Counted from the stretch's first letter, positions 17,098 through 25,804 are shown. The stretch is DNA of 64,000 nt from Roseibium aggregatum (GCF_017309185.1 NZ_JAEKJZ010000003.1:186001-250000), one strand, 5' to 3'. Notes: generated by a model from the letters alone, not told the origin. Numbers and translations: made by a program.

Positions 17098-18724
17098 CGA
17101 AGATCTCCCTCATCTGGAGCCGGAACCGGGCTTCCTTGCCGGGTGGGCAGGCGAGCGCCTGTTCGATCAGGTAACGCGCTCTCATCCACATGCGGCGGGC
17201 GTGCAACTTGTCGAAGATGAACCGGGTGGACGTCGCGAAGGAACGGGCCAGACCGAGCGCGAGGCGGAATTCGAAAGTCTCGTCGCCATGTTTGCGGGCG
17301 AATGCCCGGGCGGCTTTGTAGAATTCCTGAGAGACCAGCATGATCCGTTGCCGGGTCTCGGTCTCGAGCACATGGAGGCGGTAGTTCGACACCATGAAGA
17401 CCGATACGTCCTGCACATAGTCCATGTAGCGCGACCGGTGCAGGTCGATGAAATGGATGCGGTTCTCGCCGGGGTCGAAGATGATGTTGTCGACGTTGAA
17501 GTCGCCATGGATATAGACCGAGAAAGGCGCCGAGATCTGCGCCTCGCGGGCAGTCGCCTTTTCGATCAGCTTGTCGATGGAGGGCATCGCCACGCCGGAA
17601 AAGCTGACATGCGCGTTCCTGAACTCCGGATGGACCCGGCGCACCTCTCCCAGGCGCTTGCCGAGCTGCTGCATGCTGCCGAGTTCGGCCGGTTCCCTGG
17701 TCTTGGTCTGTTTCCAGACGTCCCGAAGCGTCTTGGCGAGGCATGTCAGCGCCGAGCCGCACAGCGCGTCGGATTCGTTGAGCACGATCTGCTCGAATGT
17801 CAGTCCGGGCAGATGCTCGATCAAAAGGGCCGCGGACTGGTTCCGCTTCTGATAGGACAGGATTTTCGGAGCGAGGCCGGGATAGATCGAGTGCCAGCTC
17901 TCCACACCCTCGCGTTCCTCCTTCACCTTGCTCTTCTCTCCGTCCTTGAAGACGGCGGCGACAACTTCAGTCTTTTTGTCCCTGATGGCTGAGATGTTGC
18001 TTCCCGATCGGGTTTCGGCGATGGATTCGACCTTCATATCGCCGCCATTGCCCTCGAGGTCCGACATGAGGCTCTGCAACGCGAAATAGCGTTCGAAATT
18101 GACTGCCTGACCGATGTTGGAGGAGATCACGGCCTCGCTGATGGACTGGATGGAATCGCCCATGCGCTGGAATTCGCTGGCGACCAGCAGACTGTGGGCG
18201 AGATCGGCGGGTTTCGCATCCGGGTCACGCATCGCCTTGGTGTAGATCTTGAACAGCTTGCGATAGTCGGCTTCGATCTTGTCTCGGTGCCGGCCGATTT
18301 CGATCGCCAGGTCGCTGTCGTTCCTGAAAAACGCGTCCTCGATCCGGGACACGCCCTGGCGGACACGGCCGATCAGGGCAGGATAGCGCCCCGGGACCAG
18401 CGTTTCGAAGGCTTCGATTTTTTCCACGTGCCGCAATGACTGGCGGGCCAGGTTGGAAATGCGCTGGAGATCGGTTGCGATGAATTCCAGGCTGCGGAGG
18501 GTCAGGTGCCTGCGCTCGTTCTTCTTCGTGCCGGAGAGCTGACTCAGGCAGGCTGTGTGAATACGCGTCTTGAGATTGTGGGCATATCCCGCGCGATCCA
18601 TGATCCGGCAGGCCCGTGCCGCTGTGGGCTCCTTGAAGAAGGCTTCCAGCTGAATCAGCTGGCCGTCAATCTCCGCGCACAGAAAATGGAGATTTTCCCG
18701 GATGGTTTTCGGCAGGTTAGTCAT
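17090..18724 (-). CDS. PhoU-like helical domain fused to APH-type kinase
   Basis: 544-aa two-part protein. Residues about 1-260 are all-helical with PhoU-like spacing (repeats around LRSLEFIATDLQRISN and LLVASEFQRMGDSIQ). Residues about 280-544 are an aminoglycoside-phosphotransferase/choline-kinase-fold kinase. It carries the Brenner motif VYIHGDFNVDN (catalytic Asp, metal-binding Asn) and a downstream metal Asp in FIDLHRSRYMD. PhoU domains sense or control phosphate uptake, so the kinase may respond to phosphate status; that is inference. I chose the ATG at 18724, which overlaps the Nudix stop by 8 nt. Confidence 0.75.
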   Translation of the reverse strand: MTNLPKTIRENLHFLCAEIDGQLIQLEAFFKEPTAARACRIMDRAGYAHNLKTRIHTACLSQLSGTKKNERRHLTLRSLEFIATDLQRISNLARQSLRHVEKIEAFETLVPGRYPALIGRVRQGVSRIEDAFFRNDSDLAIEIGRHRDKIEADYRKLFKIYTKAMRDPDAKPADLAHSLLVASEFQRMGDSIQSISEAVISSNIGQAVNFERYFALQSLMSDLEGNGGDMKVESIAETRSGSNISAIRDKKTEVVAAVFKDGEKSKVKEEREGVESWHSIYPGLAPKILSYQKRNQSAALLIEHLPGLTFEQIVLNESDALCGSALTCLAKTLRDVWKQTKTREPAELGSMQQLGKRLGEVRRVHPEFRNAHVSFSGVAMPSIDKLIEKATAREAQISAPFSVYIHGDFNVDNIIFDPGENRIHFIDLHRSRYMDYVQDVSVFMVSNYRLHVLETETRQRIMLVSQEFYKAARAFARKHGDETFEFRLALGLARSFATSTRFIFDKLHARRMWMRARYLIEQALACPPGKEARFRLQMREIFVD

Positions 18725-19331
18725 TATAGGGTCCGAGATAGACTTCAGGGTCCCGCGTACAGCCAAGTGAAAACAGTTTTGTGACATAGGCCGGACGCAG
18801 CTGTTGAGCATTGTCGATACTTAGCCAGCATGTCGCGACCTGATGCGGATCCGGGTGCGGTCCGAGCACCGGTTCATAGGCGTCCGGAACGCTGCATTCG
18901 AAAACAAAATCAAGCTGATGCTGGCGTTCGCCCTCTTCCGTCTTGAGGCGGTAGACTTCCGCTACGTGCAGAAGCCGAAAAACGTCGACGTCGGCGCCGA
19001 TTTCTTCCAGACATTCGCGCTTGAGCGTATCGGCAAGCGATTCTCCGGGATCCTGCTTGCCTCCGGGTAGGGTGTAATAGAGGCCTTTTTGCGGATGCCG
19101 CTTTTCCTGAACCAGCAATTTGCCACCGCGCAGGATGAACGCACGCGGCGTCGAGCGGATACCGGGCCGAAAGGGGGAGCTTCGGGTGGAAAGGTCTGCC
19201 GGAATCGGACTGTCCTCCAGTGTTGCCGCCCGCGGGCCAGCGCGCTCTCCCGAGAGGCCTTTTTCGCATTTGCGGGCCTTTGGCGGCAGTTGCGTGAGTC
19301 GCGGGTTTGCCGACTGGTAAAGGCCTATCAC
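18717..19331 (-). CDS. Nudix hydrolase, first gene of the GAK operon
   Basis: Pyrophosphohydrolase acting on nucleoside diphosphate-X substrates. A complete Nudix box GGKQDPGESLADTLKRECLEE-I-G starts near residue 90, and the fold begins around residue 58 (STPRAFILRGGKLLV). The only conventional in-frame upstream start is the GTG at 19331, leaving a 57-residue basic, low-complexity N-terminus that is unlike the family. A GGAGGA sequence lies inside it with no ATG, GTG or TTG correctly spaced downstream, so the true start is uncertain. It heads the minus-strand run and may clean up a nucleotide by-product. Confidence 0.78.
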   Translation of the reverse strand: MIGLYQSANPRLTQLPPKARKCEKGLSGERAGPRAATLEDSPIPADLSTRSSPFRPGIRSTPRAFILRGGKLLVQEKRHPQKGLYYTLPGGKQDPGESLADTLKRECLEEIGADVDVFRLLHVAEVYRLKTEEGERQHQLDFVFECSVPDAYEPVLGPHPDPHQVATCWLSIDNAQQLRPAYVTKLFSLGCTRDPEVYLGPYND

Positions 19332-19439
19332 ATGACGACCGGCGAAGCCTCGCTAAAGAACGGTGCCTGGCGATTTATGCAGGGGTTCGTATCGCACCCG
19401 GAGTTGCAGCGGACGCGCCGGCAGCTTTTCCGGCGGGCC

Positions 19440-20309
19440 TCAGATATCCGGCCGCGATCCCCGGCCTTCGGTCGACGGATCGATTTCATTGCGCAGGGCC
19501 TCCAGTTCGCGCATGCGTTCCTGGGCGGTCTCCTGATTTTCCCGGGTCACACCGGCAATCAGGACCTCCGCTATGGCCATAAGGGCAAGCGAGGAATCCC
19601 AGGGCGAGGGGACGGCGACGCGCGCGGGCAGAACGAAACTGGCGATCCGGCCGACAGGCGACATCCAGCTGTCCGTGATCAGCGCCACGGTCGCCCCCTG
19701 TCTTGCGGCGGCCTCGGCGAAATGGACAAGCTCGGTCTGGTAGCGCCTGATATCGAAGACGACGATGACGTCCTTCGGGCCGATGCCGATGAGTTGATCG
19801 AGCCAGTTGCCCTGCTGCCCGGCGACATGATTGACGTTGGCGCGCACGATCCGAAGATGCGCCGCCATATAGCGGGCAAGGCCGTCGGTGAAACGGCCAC
19901 CGATCAGGTGCAGTGTCTTGCGCTCGTCTGCCAGAAGTTTCGTGAGCGCCGTCAGCTCCCCCTTGGGCAGATGGGCGAAGGTTTCCTCGACATTTTCCAG
20001 AAGCTGGCTGACAAGCGGATCGCCTCCGGGCTCGGCGGGCAGCCGGTCGCTGCGGGCAAGCGGCGAATTGAGCTGGCTTTCCAGTTCGCCGCGCAGTTTT
20101 TTCTGGAATTCGGCAAAGCCCGGAAAGCCGAGCCTGGCGACAAAGCGCAGAATGGTCGGCGCACTGACGCCGGCGGCCTCCGCGAACTGGGCGACGGTTC
20201 CGAGACCCTGCATCGGATAGTTCGCCATCAGAGCATGGGCCGCCCGCTTTTCCGTCGCGGTAAACTCCTCCAGACGGTCTCGGATGTCTTCCAATAGCGG
20301 TCGTTCCAT
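19440..20309 (-). CDS. RpiR/MurR-family transcriptional regulator
   Basis: DNA-binding regulator with an N-terminal helix-turn-helix (residues about 17-60; TVAQFAEAAGVSAPTILRFV) and a C-terminal SIS domain (about 120-260) that in this family binds phosphosugars or other small ligands. 289 aa, family-typical. I prefer the ATG at 20309; an upstream extension would run into the operator. It is divergent from the amidohydrolase/TRAP operon at 20468, with a palindromic site between, so it very likely controls that operon and itself. Confidence 0.88.
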   Translation of the reverse strand: MERPLLEDIRDRLEEFTATEKRAAHALMANYPMQGLGTVAQFAEAAGVSAPTILRFVARLGFPGFAEFQKKLRGELESQLNSPLARSDRLPAEPGGDPLVSQLLENVEETFAHLPKGELTALTKLLADERKTLHLIGGRFTDGLARYMAAHLRIVRANVNHVAGQQGNWLDQLIGIGPKDVIVVFDIRRYQTELVHFAEAAARQGATVALITDSWMSPVGRIASFVLPARVAVPSPWDSSLALMAIAEVLIAGVTRENQETAQERMRELEALRNEIDPSTEGRGSRPDI

Positions 20310-20384
20310 GTCCCCAGACCTTTCCAGATCCTTATCGCATCCGCCGGACCGGATTTCATTTGACAGATGCCGTTCTCTTCGTAT

Positions 20385-20437
20385 CAAATATTACAGAACT
20401 TAATTGGATCGGCAATCCTGTAACAAATATTACAGAA
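20385..20437. promoter_or_regulatory. RpiR-type operator: duplicated 14-bp site containing a CTGTAA-N6-TTACAG palindrome
   Basis: CAAATATTACAGAA occurs twice, at 20385-20398 and 20424-20437, 39 bp apart start to start. The right copy completes an 18-bp palindrome CTGTAA-N6-TTACAG at 20418-20435. The left copy has only one good half. The palindrome resembles TGTAA-type sites of RpiR/HexR regulators. It lies in the 158-bp divergent interval between the regulator start (20309) and the first structural gene (20468), ideal for controlling both. The AT-rich context contrasts with the surrounding GC-rich DNA. Confidence 0.65.
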
Positions 20438-20467
20438 GCGCAGAACAGGTGTTTCAGGGGGTACGGA

Positions 20468-21265
20468 ATGGGAGCAAGTCACCAGACGTGTGACATGACC
20501 CGGGCGGTTGAAGTGGAGAACCCGGAGGGCATGGGGCCTTTCGTCTTTGTCTGCGACCACGCCTCCAATTTCTTTCCGCCTCCCTATGACGTGGCCCTTG
20601 GCGTGTCCGAAGGCGACAAGTCTGCTCATATCGCCTGGGACCCGGGTGCGCTCGGTGTCGCGAAGGGGTTGGCGGCAAGCCTTGACGCGCCGCTTGTCTA
20701 CACCACGGTTTCCAGGTTGATCATCGACTGCAACCGCGAGGAAAACCGGACGGATCTGATCCCTTGCTTGAGTGAGACGACCAGAATCGCGGGCAACGAG
20801 AACCTGCCGGCGTCCGAGAAGGCGTTCCGGATCGAGCTGGCGCACCGGCCGTTTCACGATGCGATCGACAAGGTCCTCGACCTGCGCGCGGAGAGCGGCG
20901 TGCCGACGGCACTCGTTTCGATCCACACCTACACACCCGTCTATAAAGGCGAGGAGCGCCCCTGGGAGATCGGACTGATCTCGGAAACGGACCGGCGGCT
21001 CGCGGACAGTGTGATTGCCGACCTTAAGGACCGCGGCGACCTCACCGTTGGCGACAACGAACCTTACGCGCCTTCCGACGGTGTCTATTACACCGTCCGC
21101 CGTCACGGCCAGGACCGGCGGTTGCCGTGCCTGATGATTGAGATCCGCAACGACGAAGTGAAGACCGTGGAGGAAGAGGCGCGCTGGAGCCGGATGTTGA
21201 CGCCGGTTCTTGAAAAGGCGGTGCAGTCCCTGCTCGCGGCCGGTCCGGGAGGTGTGGATGCCTAG
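20468..21265 (+). CDS. N-formylglutamate amidohydrolase-family protein
   Basis: Zn-dependent amidohydrolase related to HutG. Metal-site motifs are VCDHASN (Asp/His), SRLIIDCNR and VSIHTYTP. 265 aa. The ATG at 20468 follows an AGGGGG Shine-Dalgarno; an earlier in-frame ATG at 20360 would place the operator inside the gene. This window also has a true hutG (52555), and this copy belongs to a different, RpiR-linked operon. It may therefore hydrolyse another N-acyl or gamma-glutamyl amide; inferred from neighbours. Its end overlaps the next gene by 8 nt. Confidence 0.82.
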   Translation: MGASHQTCDMTRAVEVENPEGMGPFVFVCDHASNFFPPPYDVALGVSEGDKSAHIAWDPGALGVAKGLAASLDAPLVYTTVSRLIIDCNREENRTDLIPCLSETTRIAGNENLPASEKAFRIELAHRPFHDAIDKVLDLRAESGVPTALVSIHTYTPVYKGEERPWEIGLISETDRRLADSVIADLKDRGDLTVGDNEPYAPSDGVYYTVRRHGQDRRLPCLMIEIRNDEVKTVEEEARWSRMLTPVLEKAVQSLLAAGPGGVDA

Positions 21266-21854
21266 GATCGCGCGGGTTTACGTTCACCTGGTCGACGGCT
21301 TCAACCGGGGGCTTGGCAAGATCATCATGTGGGGGATCTTCGTCATGGCGGGCATTCTGCTCTGGTCCGCGATCTCTAAGATGGCCTTCAACCCCTCGCT
21401 CTGGACCCTGGAAGTCGCGCAGTTCGCGATGGTCGCCTACTACGTGCTCGGCGGTCCCTATTCGATCCAGCTGAGCTCGAACGTCCGAATGGATCTGTTC
21501 TACGCGGAGTGGAGCGCGGAAAAGAAAGCCTGGTTCGATGCCTTTACCGTGTTCTTGCTGCTGTTCTATCTCGGCGTGCTGCTCTACGGGGCTCTGAACT
21601 CCATGGCCTATTCGCTCGGGTATTTCGGCAAGGAACCCTTCGCTTTCTACTGGGACCTGATCACCGCTTTCGTCACCGGCGGTCCTGAGGCCGCGGGCGA
21701 AAAGCTCGGGTTTATCGAGCGCAGTCCGACCGCGTGGCGGCCCTACTTGTGGCCGGTCAAGCTCGTCATGATCATCGGGTTCTTCCTGATGCTCCTGCAG
21801 GCCATTTCCGAATTCCTGAAGGACATTGCAACCATCAGGGGGGAAGCGATCTGA
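21258..21854 (+). CDS. TRAP transporter small permease (DctQ-like)
   Basis: Small membrane subunit of a tripartite ATP-independent periplasmic transporter. 198 aa with four hydrophobic segments: about 19-38, 55-72, 95-115 and 165-185. A 30-residue stretch between helices 3 and 4 carries charged residues. The ATG at 21258 overlaps the amidohydrolase gene; an upstream in-frame extension is not hydrophobic. The stop overlaps the large permease start (TGATG). Confidence 0.88.
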   Translation: MPRIARVYVHLVDGFNRGLGKIIMWGIFVMAGILLWSAISKMAFNPSLWTLEVAQFAMVAYYVLGGPYSIQLSSNVRMDLFYAEWSAEKKAWFDAFTVFLLLFYLGVLLYGALNSMAYSLGYFGKEPFAFYWDLITAFVTGGPEAAGEKLGFIERSPTAWRPYLWPVKLVMIIGFFLMLLQAISEFLKDIATIRGEAI

Positions 21855-23194
21855 TGTCTTATGAGATGATCGCTCTCCTCATGTTCTCGTCGATGATGCT
21901 GATGCTCCTGACGGGGCAGCGGGTCTTCGGCGCTATCGGCGGCATTGCCGCCATCGCGGCCCTGGCGCTCTGGGGCACCGGCGGTGGCGATATCCCGTTC
22001 TCTGCGGCCATGAAGCTGATGAAGTGGTATCCGCTTCTCACCCTGCCGATGTTCATCTTCATGGGCTACATCCTGTCGGAAACCAAGATCGCCGACGATC
22101 TCTACAAGATGTTCCATGTCTGGATGGGACCGGTGAACGGCGGTCTCGCCATCGGTACGATCCTGCTCATGGTCCTGATCTCCGCCATGAACGGCCTGTC
22201 GGTCGCGGGCATGGCCATCGGCGCGACCATCGCGCTGCCCGAACTCCTGAAACGCAAATACGACAAGCGCATGGTGACCGGGGTCATTCAGGCGGGTTCT
22301 TCGCTGGGCATATTGGTGCCGCCCTCCGTGGTGCTTGTGCTTTACGCCATGATCGCCCGCGCGCCCGTGGGGCAGCTCTGGCTGGCCGGCATCGTGCCGG
22401 GCCTGATGATGGCGGGCATGTTCGTGATCTACATTGCCGTCCGCTGCAAGTTCCAGCCTCAGCTTGGGCCGGCCTTGAGCGAGGAGGAACGGGCTGCATC
22501 GAAAGACGGGAAATACGGGCTGCTTCTGGCCGGTGTCCTGCCGATCCTGATTTTCGCGGCCATGATGGTGCCCTTCGTCACGGGGTTCACCAGCCTGGTG
22601 GAAAGCTCCGTGATCGGCGCTCTGGCCGCGACGATCGCCGCGCTGGTCCGGGGCCGGCTGACGTACGATATTCTCGTCATCTGCATGAAAAACACGCTCG
22701 GCATCTCGTGCATGTTCATGTGGATCATCCTGGCGGCGCTCGGCTTCGGGGCGGTCTTTGACGGGCTCGGCGCGGTCAAGGCGATCGAGAACCTCTTCAC
22801 CGAGCAGCTCGGCCTGTCACCCTGGATGATCCTGATCCTGATGCAGCTTTCCTTCCTGGTCATGGGAACATTTCTGGACGATACGGCCATGCTGGTGATC
22901 GTCGCGCCGCTCTATGTGCCGCTCGTCGGCACCCTGGATCTCGGAATGCCCAGGGGAGAGGTGCTGATCTGGTACGGCGTGCTTTACACGATCACGACGC
23001 AGATCGCCTACATGACACCGCCGTTCGGTTACAATCTCTTCCTGATGCGGGCGATGGCGCCCAAGGAAATCACCATGCGGGATATCTACGGCTCCATAAC
23101 GCCGTTTGTTCTGGTGATGGTCGCGGCGCTCGCGCTCGTGATGGTCTTCCCGCAGATCGCGCTCTGGCTGCCGGACCTGGTTTACGGCAGATAG
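21854..23194 (+). CDS. TRAP transporter large permease (DctM-like)
   Basis: Catalytic membrane subunit of the TRAP transporter, driven by a sodium or proton gradient. 446 aa with about 12 hydrophobic segments. Family motifs visible are LPMFIFMGYILSET, the glycine-rich QAGSSLGILVPPS and DDTAMLVIVAPLYVP near the C-terminus. The start is the ATG at 21854 in the TGATG overlap with the small permease. It forms an operon with the amidohydrolase upstream and the binding protein downstream. Confidence 0.93.
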   Translation: MSYEMIALLMFSSMMLMLLTGQRVFGAIGGIAAIAALALWGTGGGDIPFSAAMKLMKWYPLLTLPMFIFMGYILSETKIADDLYKMFHVWMGPVNGGLAIGTILLMVLISAMNGLSVAGMAIGATIALPELLKRKYDKRMVTGVIQAGSSLGILVPPSVVLVLYAMIARAPVGQLWLAGIVPGLMMAGMFVIYIAVRCKFQPQLGPALSEEERAASKDGKYGLLLAGVLPILIFAAMMVPFVTGFTSLVESSVIGALAATIAALVRGRLTYDILVICMKNTLGISCMFMWIILAALGFGAVFDGLGAVKAIENLFTEQLGLSPWMILILMQLSFLVMGTFLDDTAMLVIVAPLYVPLVGTLDLGMPRGEVLIWYGVLYTITTQIAYMTPPFGYNLFLMRAMAPKEITMRDIYGSITPFVLVMVAALALVMVFPQIALWLPDLVYGR

Positions 23195-23220
23195 CGGGCG
23201 AGGCGGGACAACAACAACAC

Positions 23221-23236
23221 GTCCGGTGAACCGGAC
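23221..23236 (+). repeat. Stem-loop between dctM-like and dctP-like genes
   Basis: GTCCGG and CCGGAC pair perfectly around TGAA. It lies 26 bases after the large-permease stop and 70 before the binding-protein start. Such intercistronic hairpins often mark a processing or differential-stability site where the binding protein is made in excess. No U-tract, so not a terminator by itself. Confidence 0.4.
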
Positions 23237-23306
23237 TTGGACTGCGGCGACGAAGAACCGATAAATGGACGGGCCGCAAAAACGTACAGTAAAAGGGGAA
23301 TTTGAG

Positions 23307-24356
23307 ATGACGAATAGACGTGATTTTCTGAAAAAAGCAGGTGTAGGAACCGTTGCCGCTGCCGGCGCGACCACGCTGGCAGCCCCCGCCGTGCACGGCC
23401 AGGCGCCGATCAAGTGGCGGCTGCAGACCTATGCCGGCCCGGCTCTTGCCGAACATGTGATCAAGCCGCATATCGACGCCTTCAACAAGGCCGCCAATGG
23501 CGAGATGGAGATCGAGCTCTACACCGCCGACCAGCTCGTTCCGACCGGCGAGCTGTTCCGCGCCATGCAGCAGGGCACGATCGACGCAGTGCAGTCCGAC
23601 GACGACTCGATGGCGTCTCCGACGGAAGTCACCGTGTTCGGCGGCTACTTCCCGTTCGCGTCCCGTTATTCCCTGGACGTGCCGGTTCTTTTCAACCAGT
23701 ACGGCCTGAAGGAGATCTGGGAAGAGGAATACGCCAAGGTCGGCGTGAAGCACATCTCCGCCGGTTCCTGGGATCCGTGCCACTTCGCCACCAAGGATCC
23801 GATCCGCTCGCTGAAGGACCTGGAAGGCAAGCGCGTCTTCACCTTCCCGACGGCCGGCCGCTTCATGAGCCAGTTCGGTGTCGTTCCGGTCACCCTGCCG
23901 TGGGAAGACATCGAGGTCGCCGTTCAGACCGGTGAACTCGACGGCATCGCCTGGTCCGGCATCACCGAGGACTACACCGTCGGCTGGGCGGATGTGACCA
24001 ACTACTTCCTGACCAACAACATCTCCGGTGCCTGGGCGGGATCCTTCTTCGCCAACCAGGAACGCTGGAACGAGCTGCCCGATCACCTGAAGACGATGCT
24101 GCAGCTCGCCATGGACGCGTCGCACTACTATCGCCAGTGGTGGTACTGGGGCGGCGAAGCCAACCTGCGCGTCAACGGCACCAAGATGGAACTGACCTCC
24201 ATCCCGGATGCGGAATGGGCCACTGTCGAGGAAGCCGCGATGGCGTTCTGGGACGAGATCGCCGCGGAATCGCCGACCAAGGCGAAGGTCGTCGAGATCT
24301 TCAAGAAGTATAACCAGGACATGCAGAAGGCCGGACGGCCTTACCGCTACTCCTGA
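23307..24356 (+). CDS. TRAP transporter periplasmic substrate-binding protein (DctP-like), Tat-type signal
   Basis: Captures the substrate in the periplasm for the DctQM pair. The start MTNRRDFLKKAG carries a twin-arginine motif, then an alanine-rich segment ending AxAAPAVHGQA, consistent with export and cleavage near residue 32. The mature part shows the DctP fold pattern (YTADQLVPTGELFRAMQQG, then EVAVQTGELDGIAWSG). A Tat-type leader is known in the SmoM/mannitol-chloroaromatic subgroup. 349 aa. The Shine-Dalgarno AAAAGGGGA is well placed before the ATG at 23307. It is followed by a strong stem-loop at 24369. Confidence 0.9.
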   Translation: MTNRRDFLKKAGVGTVAAAGATTLAAPAVHGQAPIKWRLQTYAGPALAEHVIKPHIDAFNKAANGEMEIELYTADQLVPTGELFRAMQQGTIDAVQSDDDSMASPTEVTVFGGYFPFASRYSLDVPVLFNQYGLKEIWEEEYAKVGVKHISAGSWDPCHFATKDPIRSLKDLEGKRVFTFPTAGRFMSQFGVVPVTLPWEDIEVAVQTGELDGIAWSGITEDYTVGWADVTNYFLTNNISGAWAGSFFANQERWNELPDHLKTMLQLAMDASHYYRQWWYWGGEANLRVNGTKMELTSIPDAEWATVEEAAMAFWDEIAAESPTKAKVVEIFKKYNQDMQKAGRPYRYS

Positions 24357-24368
24357 TACATGACAGCG

Positions 24369-24394
24369 CCGGCCCGGGGTGTCCCCCGGGCCGG
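24369..24394 (+). terminator. Strong GC stem-loop after the TRAP binding-protein gene
   Basis: CCGGCCCGGGG and CCCCGGGCCGG form a perfect 11-bp stem with a 4-nt loop, 12 nt after the stop. It is followed by AAATTC rather than a U-run, so it probably attenuates or stabilises the transporter mRNA more than it terminates fully. The ligase gene starts 42 bp later on the same strand. Confidence 0.5.
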
Positions 24395-24436
24395 AAATTC
24401 CGACACACAGAACGACTGCCCAAAACGGACCCGACG

Positions 24437-25804
24437 ATGCCTGGCAACCTGACTTTCGATGCTTTGAAATCACTCGTCTCGAATGGCGAGATCGATACGG
24501 TGCTGACCTGTATCGTCGACATGCAGGGGCGGCTTATGGGCAAGCGGTTCCACGCCCGGCACTTCGTCGACAGCGCCTATCACGAAACCCATTGCTGCAA
24601 TTACCTGCTGGCGACCGACCTTGAAATGTACACGGTCGAGGGCTTTGCGGCGACGAGCTGGTCCGGCGGCTACGGCGACTACGTGATGAAGCCGGATCTT
24701 TCGACCCTTCGCCTAGTGCCCTGGCTGGAAGGGACCGCCATGGTGATGTGCGACGTGCTCGACCATCATACCCACAAGGATGTGCCGCATTCGCCGCGCG
24801 CCATGCTGAAGTCGCAGGTCGCCCGCATGGCGGAGCTTGGTCTGACCCCGATCATGGCGACCGAGCTGGAATTCTTCCTGTTCGAGAAATCCTTCGACGA
24901 CATGCGCAAGGGCGGGTTCCGGGACCTTGAGCCGATCTCCGGCTACAACGAGGACTATCACATCCTGCAGACGACCAAGGAAGAGGACGTCCTGCGCCCG
25001 GTGCGCAACGGCCTCTACGAGGCTGGCATCCCGGTGGAGAACACCAAGGGCGAGGCGGAGACGGGCCAGGAAGAGCTCAACATCAAATATGCTCCCGCGC
25101 TCGATACGGCGGAATATCACACCATTTCCAAGAATGCCGTGAAGGAGATCGCCTGGGCGAAGGGGCGCTCCGTGTCGTTCCTGGCCAAGTGGCGCAGCGA
25201 CAAGGTCGGCTCTTCCGCGCATATCCATCAGTCGGTCTTCGACAAGGACGGCAACAACGTCTTCTGCGATCCGGACGGCGAGTACGGCATGTCGGACACG
25301 ATGCGTCACTACATGGCCGGGCTGATCAAATACGCGCCCGACTACACCTATTTCCTGGCGCCCTACATCAACAGCTACAAGCGCTTCCAGAAAGGCACCT
25401 TTGCGCCGACCAAGACGGTCTGGTCCGTCGACAACCGCACCGCCGGTTTCCGCCTTTGCGGCGAAGGCACCAAGGCGCTCAGGGTCGAATGCCGCATTGG
25501 CGGGTCCGACCTCAATCCGTATCTTGCGCTCGCCGCGCAGATTGCCGCCGGTCTCAGGGGCATCGAGGAAAAACTGCCCCTCGACCCGCCGGCAAAGGGC
25601 GATGTCTACGAGGCCAGCGACGCGAAGGAAATCCCGCAGACGCTGCGCGAGGCGCGCGAGACCATGTTGAAGTCGTCGTTCTTGAGAGAGGTCTTTTCCG
25701 ATGCGGTGATCGATCACTACGGCCGTGCGGCGGAATGGGAAGTTGAGGAATTCGACCGTGCCGTGACGGATTACGAAATCGCCCGCGGGTTTGAGCGGGC
25801 CTGA
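24437..25804 (+). CDS. Glutamine-synthetase-family gamma-glutamyl-amine ligase
   Basis: ATP-dependent ligase of the GlnA fold, nearest in architecture to gamma-glutamylpolyamine/alkylamide synthetases (PuuA, IpuC-like). Metal-binding motifs are ATELEFFLF (E-x-E), the E-x6-E segment GEAETGQEELN, and SAHIHQSVF (HxH). The late ATP-site motif is NRTAGFRLCGEGTKALRVECRIGG. 455 aa, without the adenylylation loop of housekeeping GlnA. Placed between a TRAP importer and aldehyde/alcohol dehydrogenases, it probably gamma-glutamylates an imported amine or amino alcohol. Confidence 0.85.
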   Translation: MPGNLTFDALKSLVSNGEIDTVLTCIVDMQGRLMGKRFHARHFVDSAYHETHCCNYLLATDLEMYTVEGFAATSWSGGYGDYVMKPDLSTLRLVPWLEGTAMVMCDVLDHHTHKDVPHSPRAMLKSQVARMAELGLTPIMATELEFFLFEKSFDDMRKGGFRDLEPISGYNEDYHILQTTKEEDVLRPVRNGLYEAGIPVENTKGEAETGQEELNIKYAPALDTAEYHTISKNAVKEIAWAKGRSVSFLAKWRSDKVGSSAHIHQSVFDKDGNNVFCDPDGEYGMSDTMRHYMAGLIKYAPDYTYFLAPYINSYKRFQKGTFAPTKTVWSVDNRTAGFRLCGEGTKALRVECRIGGSDLNPYLALAAQIAAGLRGIEEKLPLDPPAKGDVYEASDAKEIPQTLREARETMLKSSFLREVFSDAVIDHYGRAAEWEVEEFDRAVTDYEIARGFERA

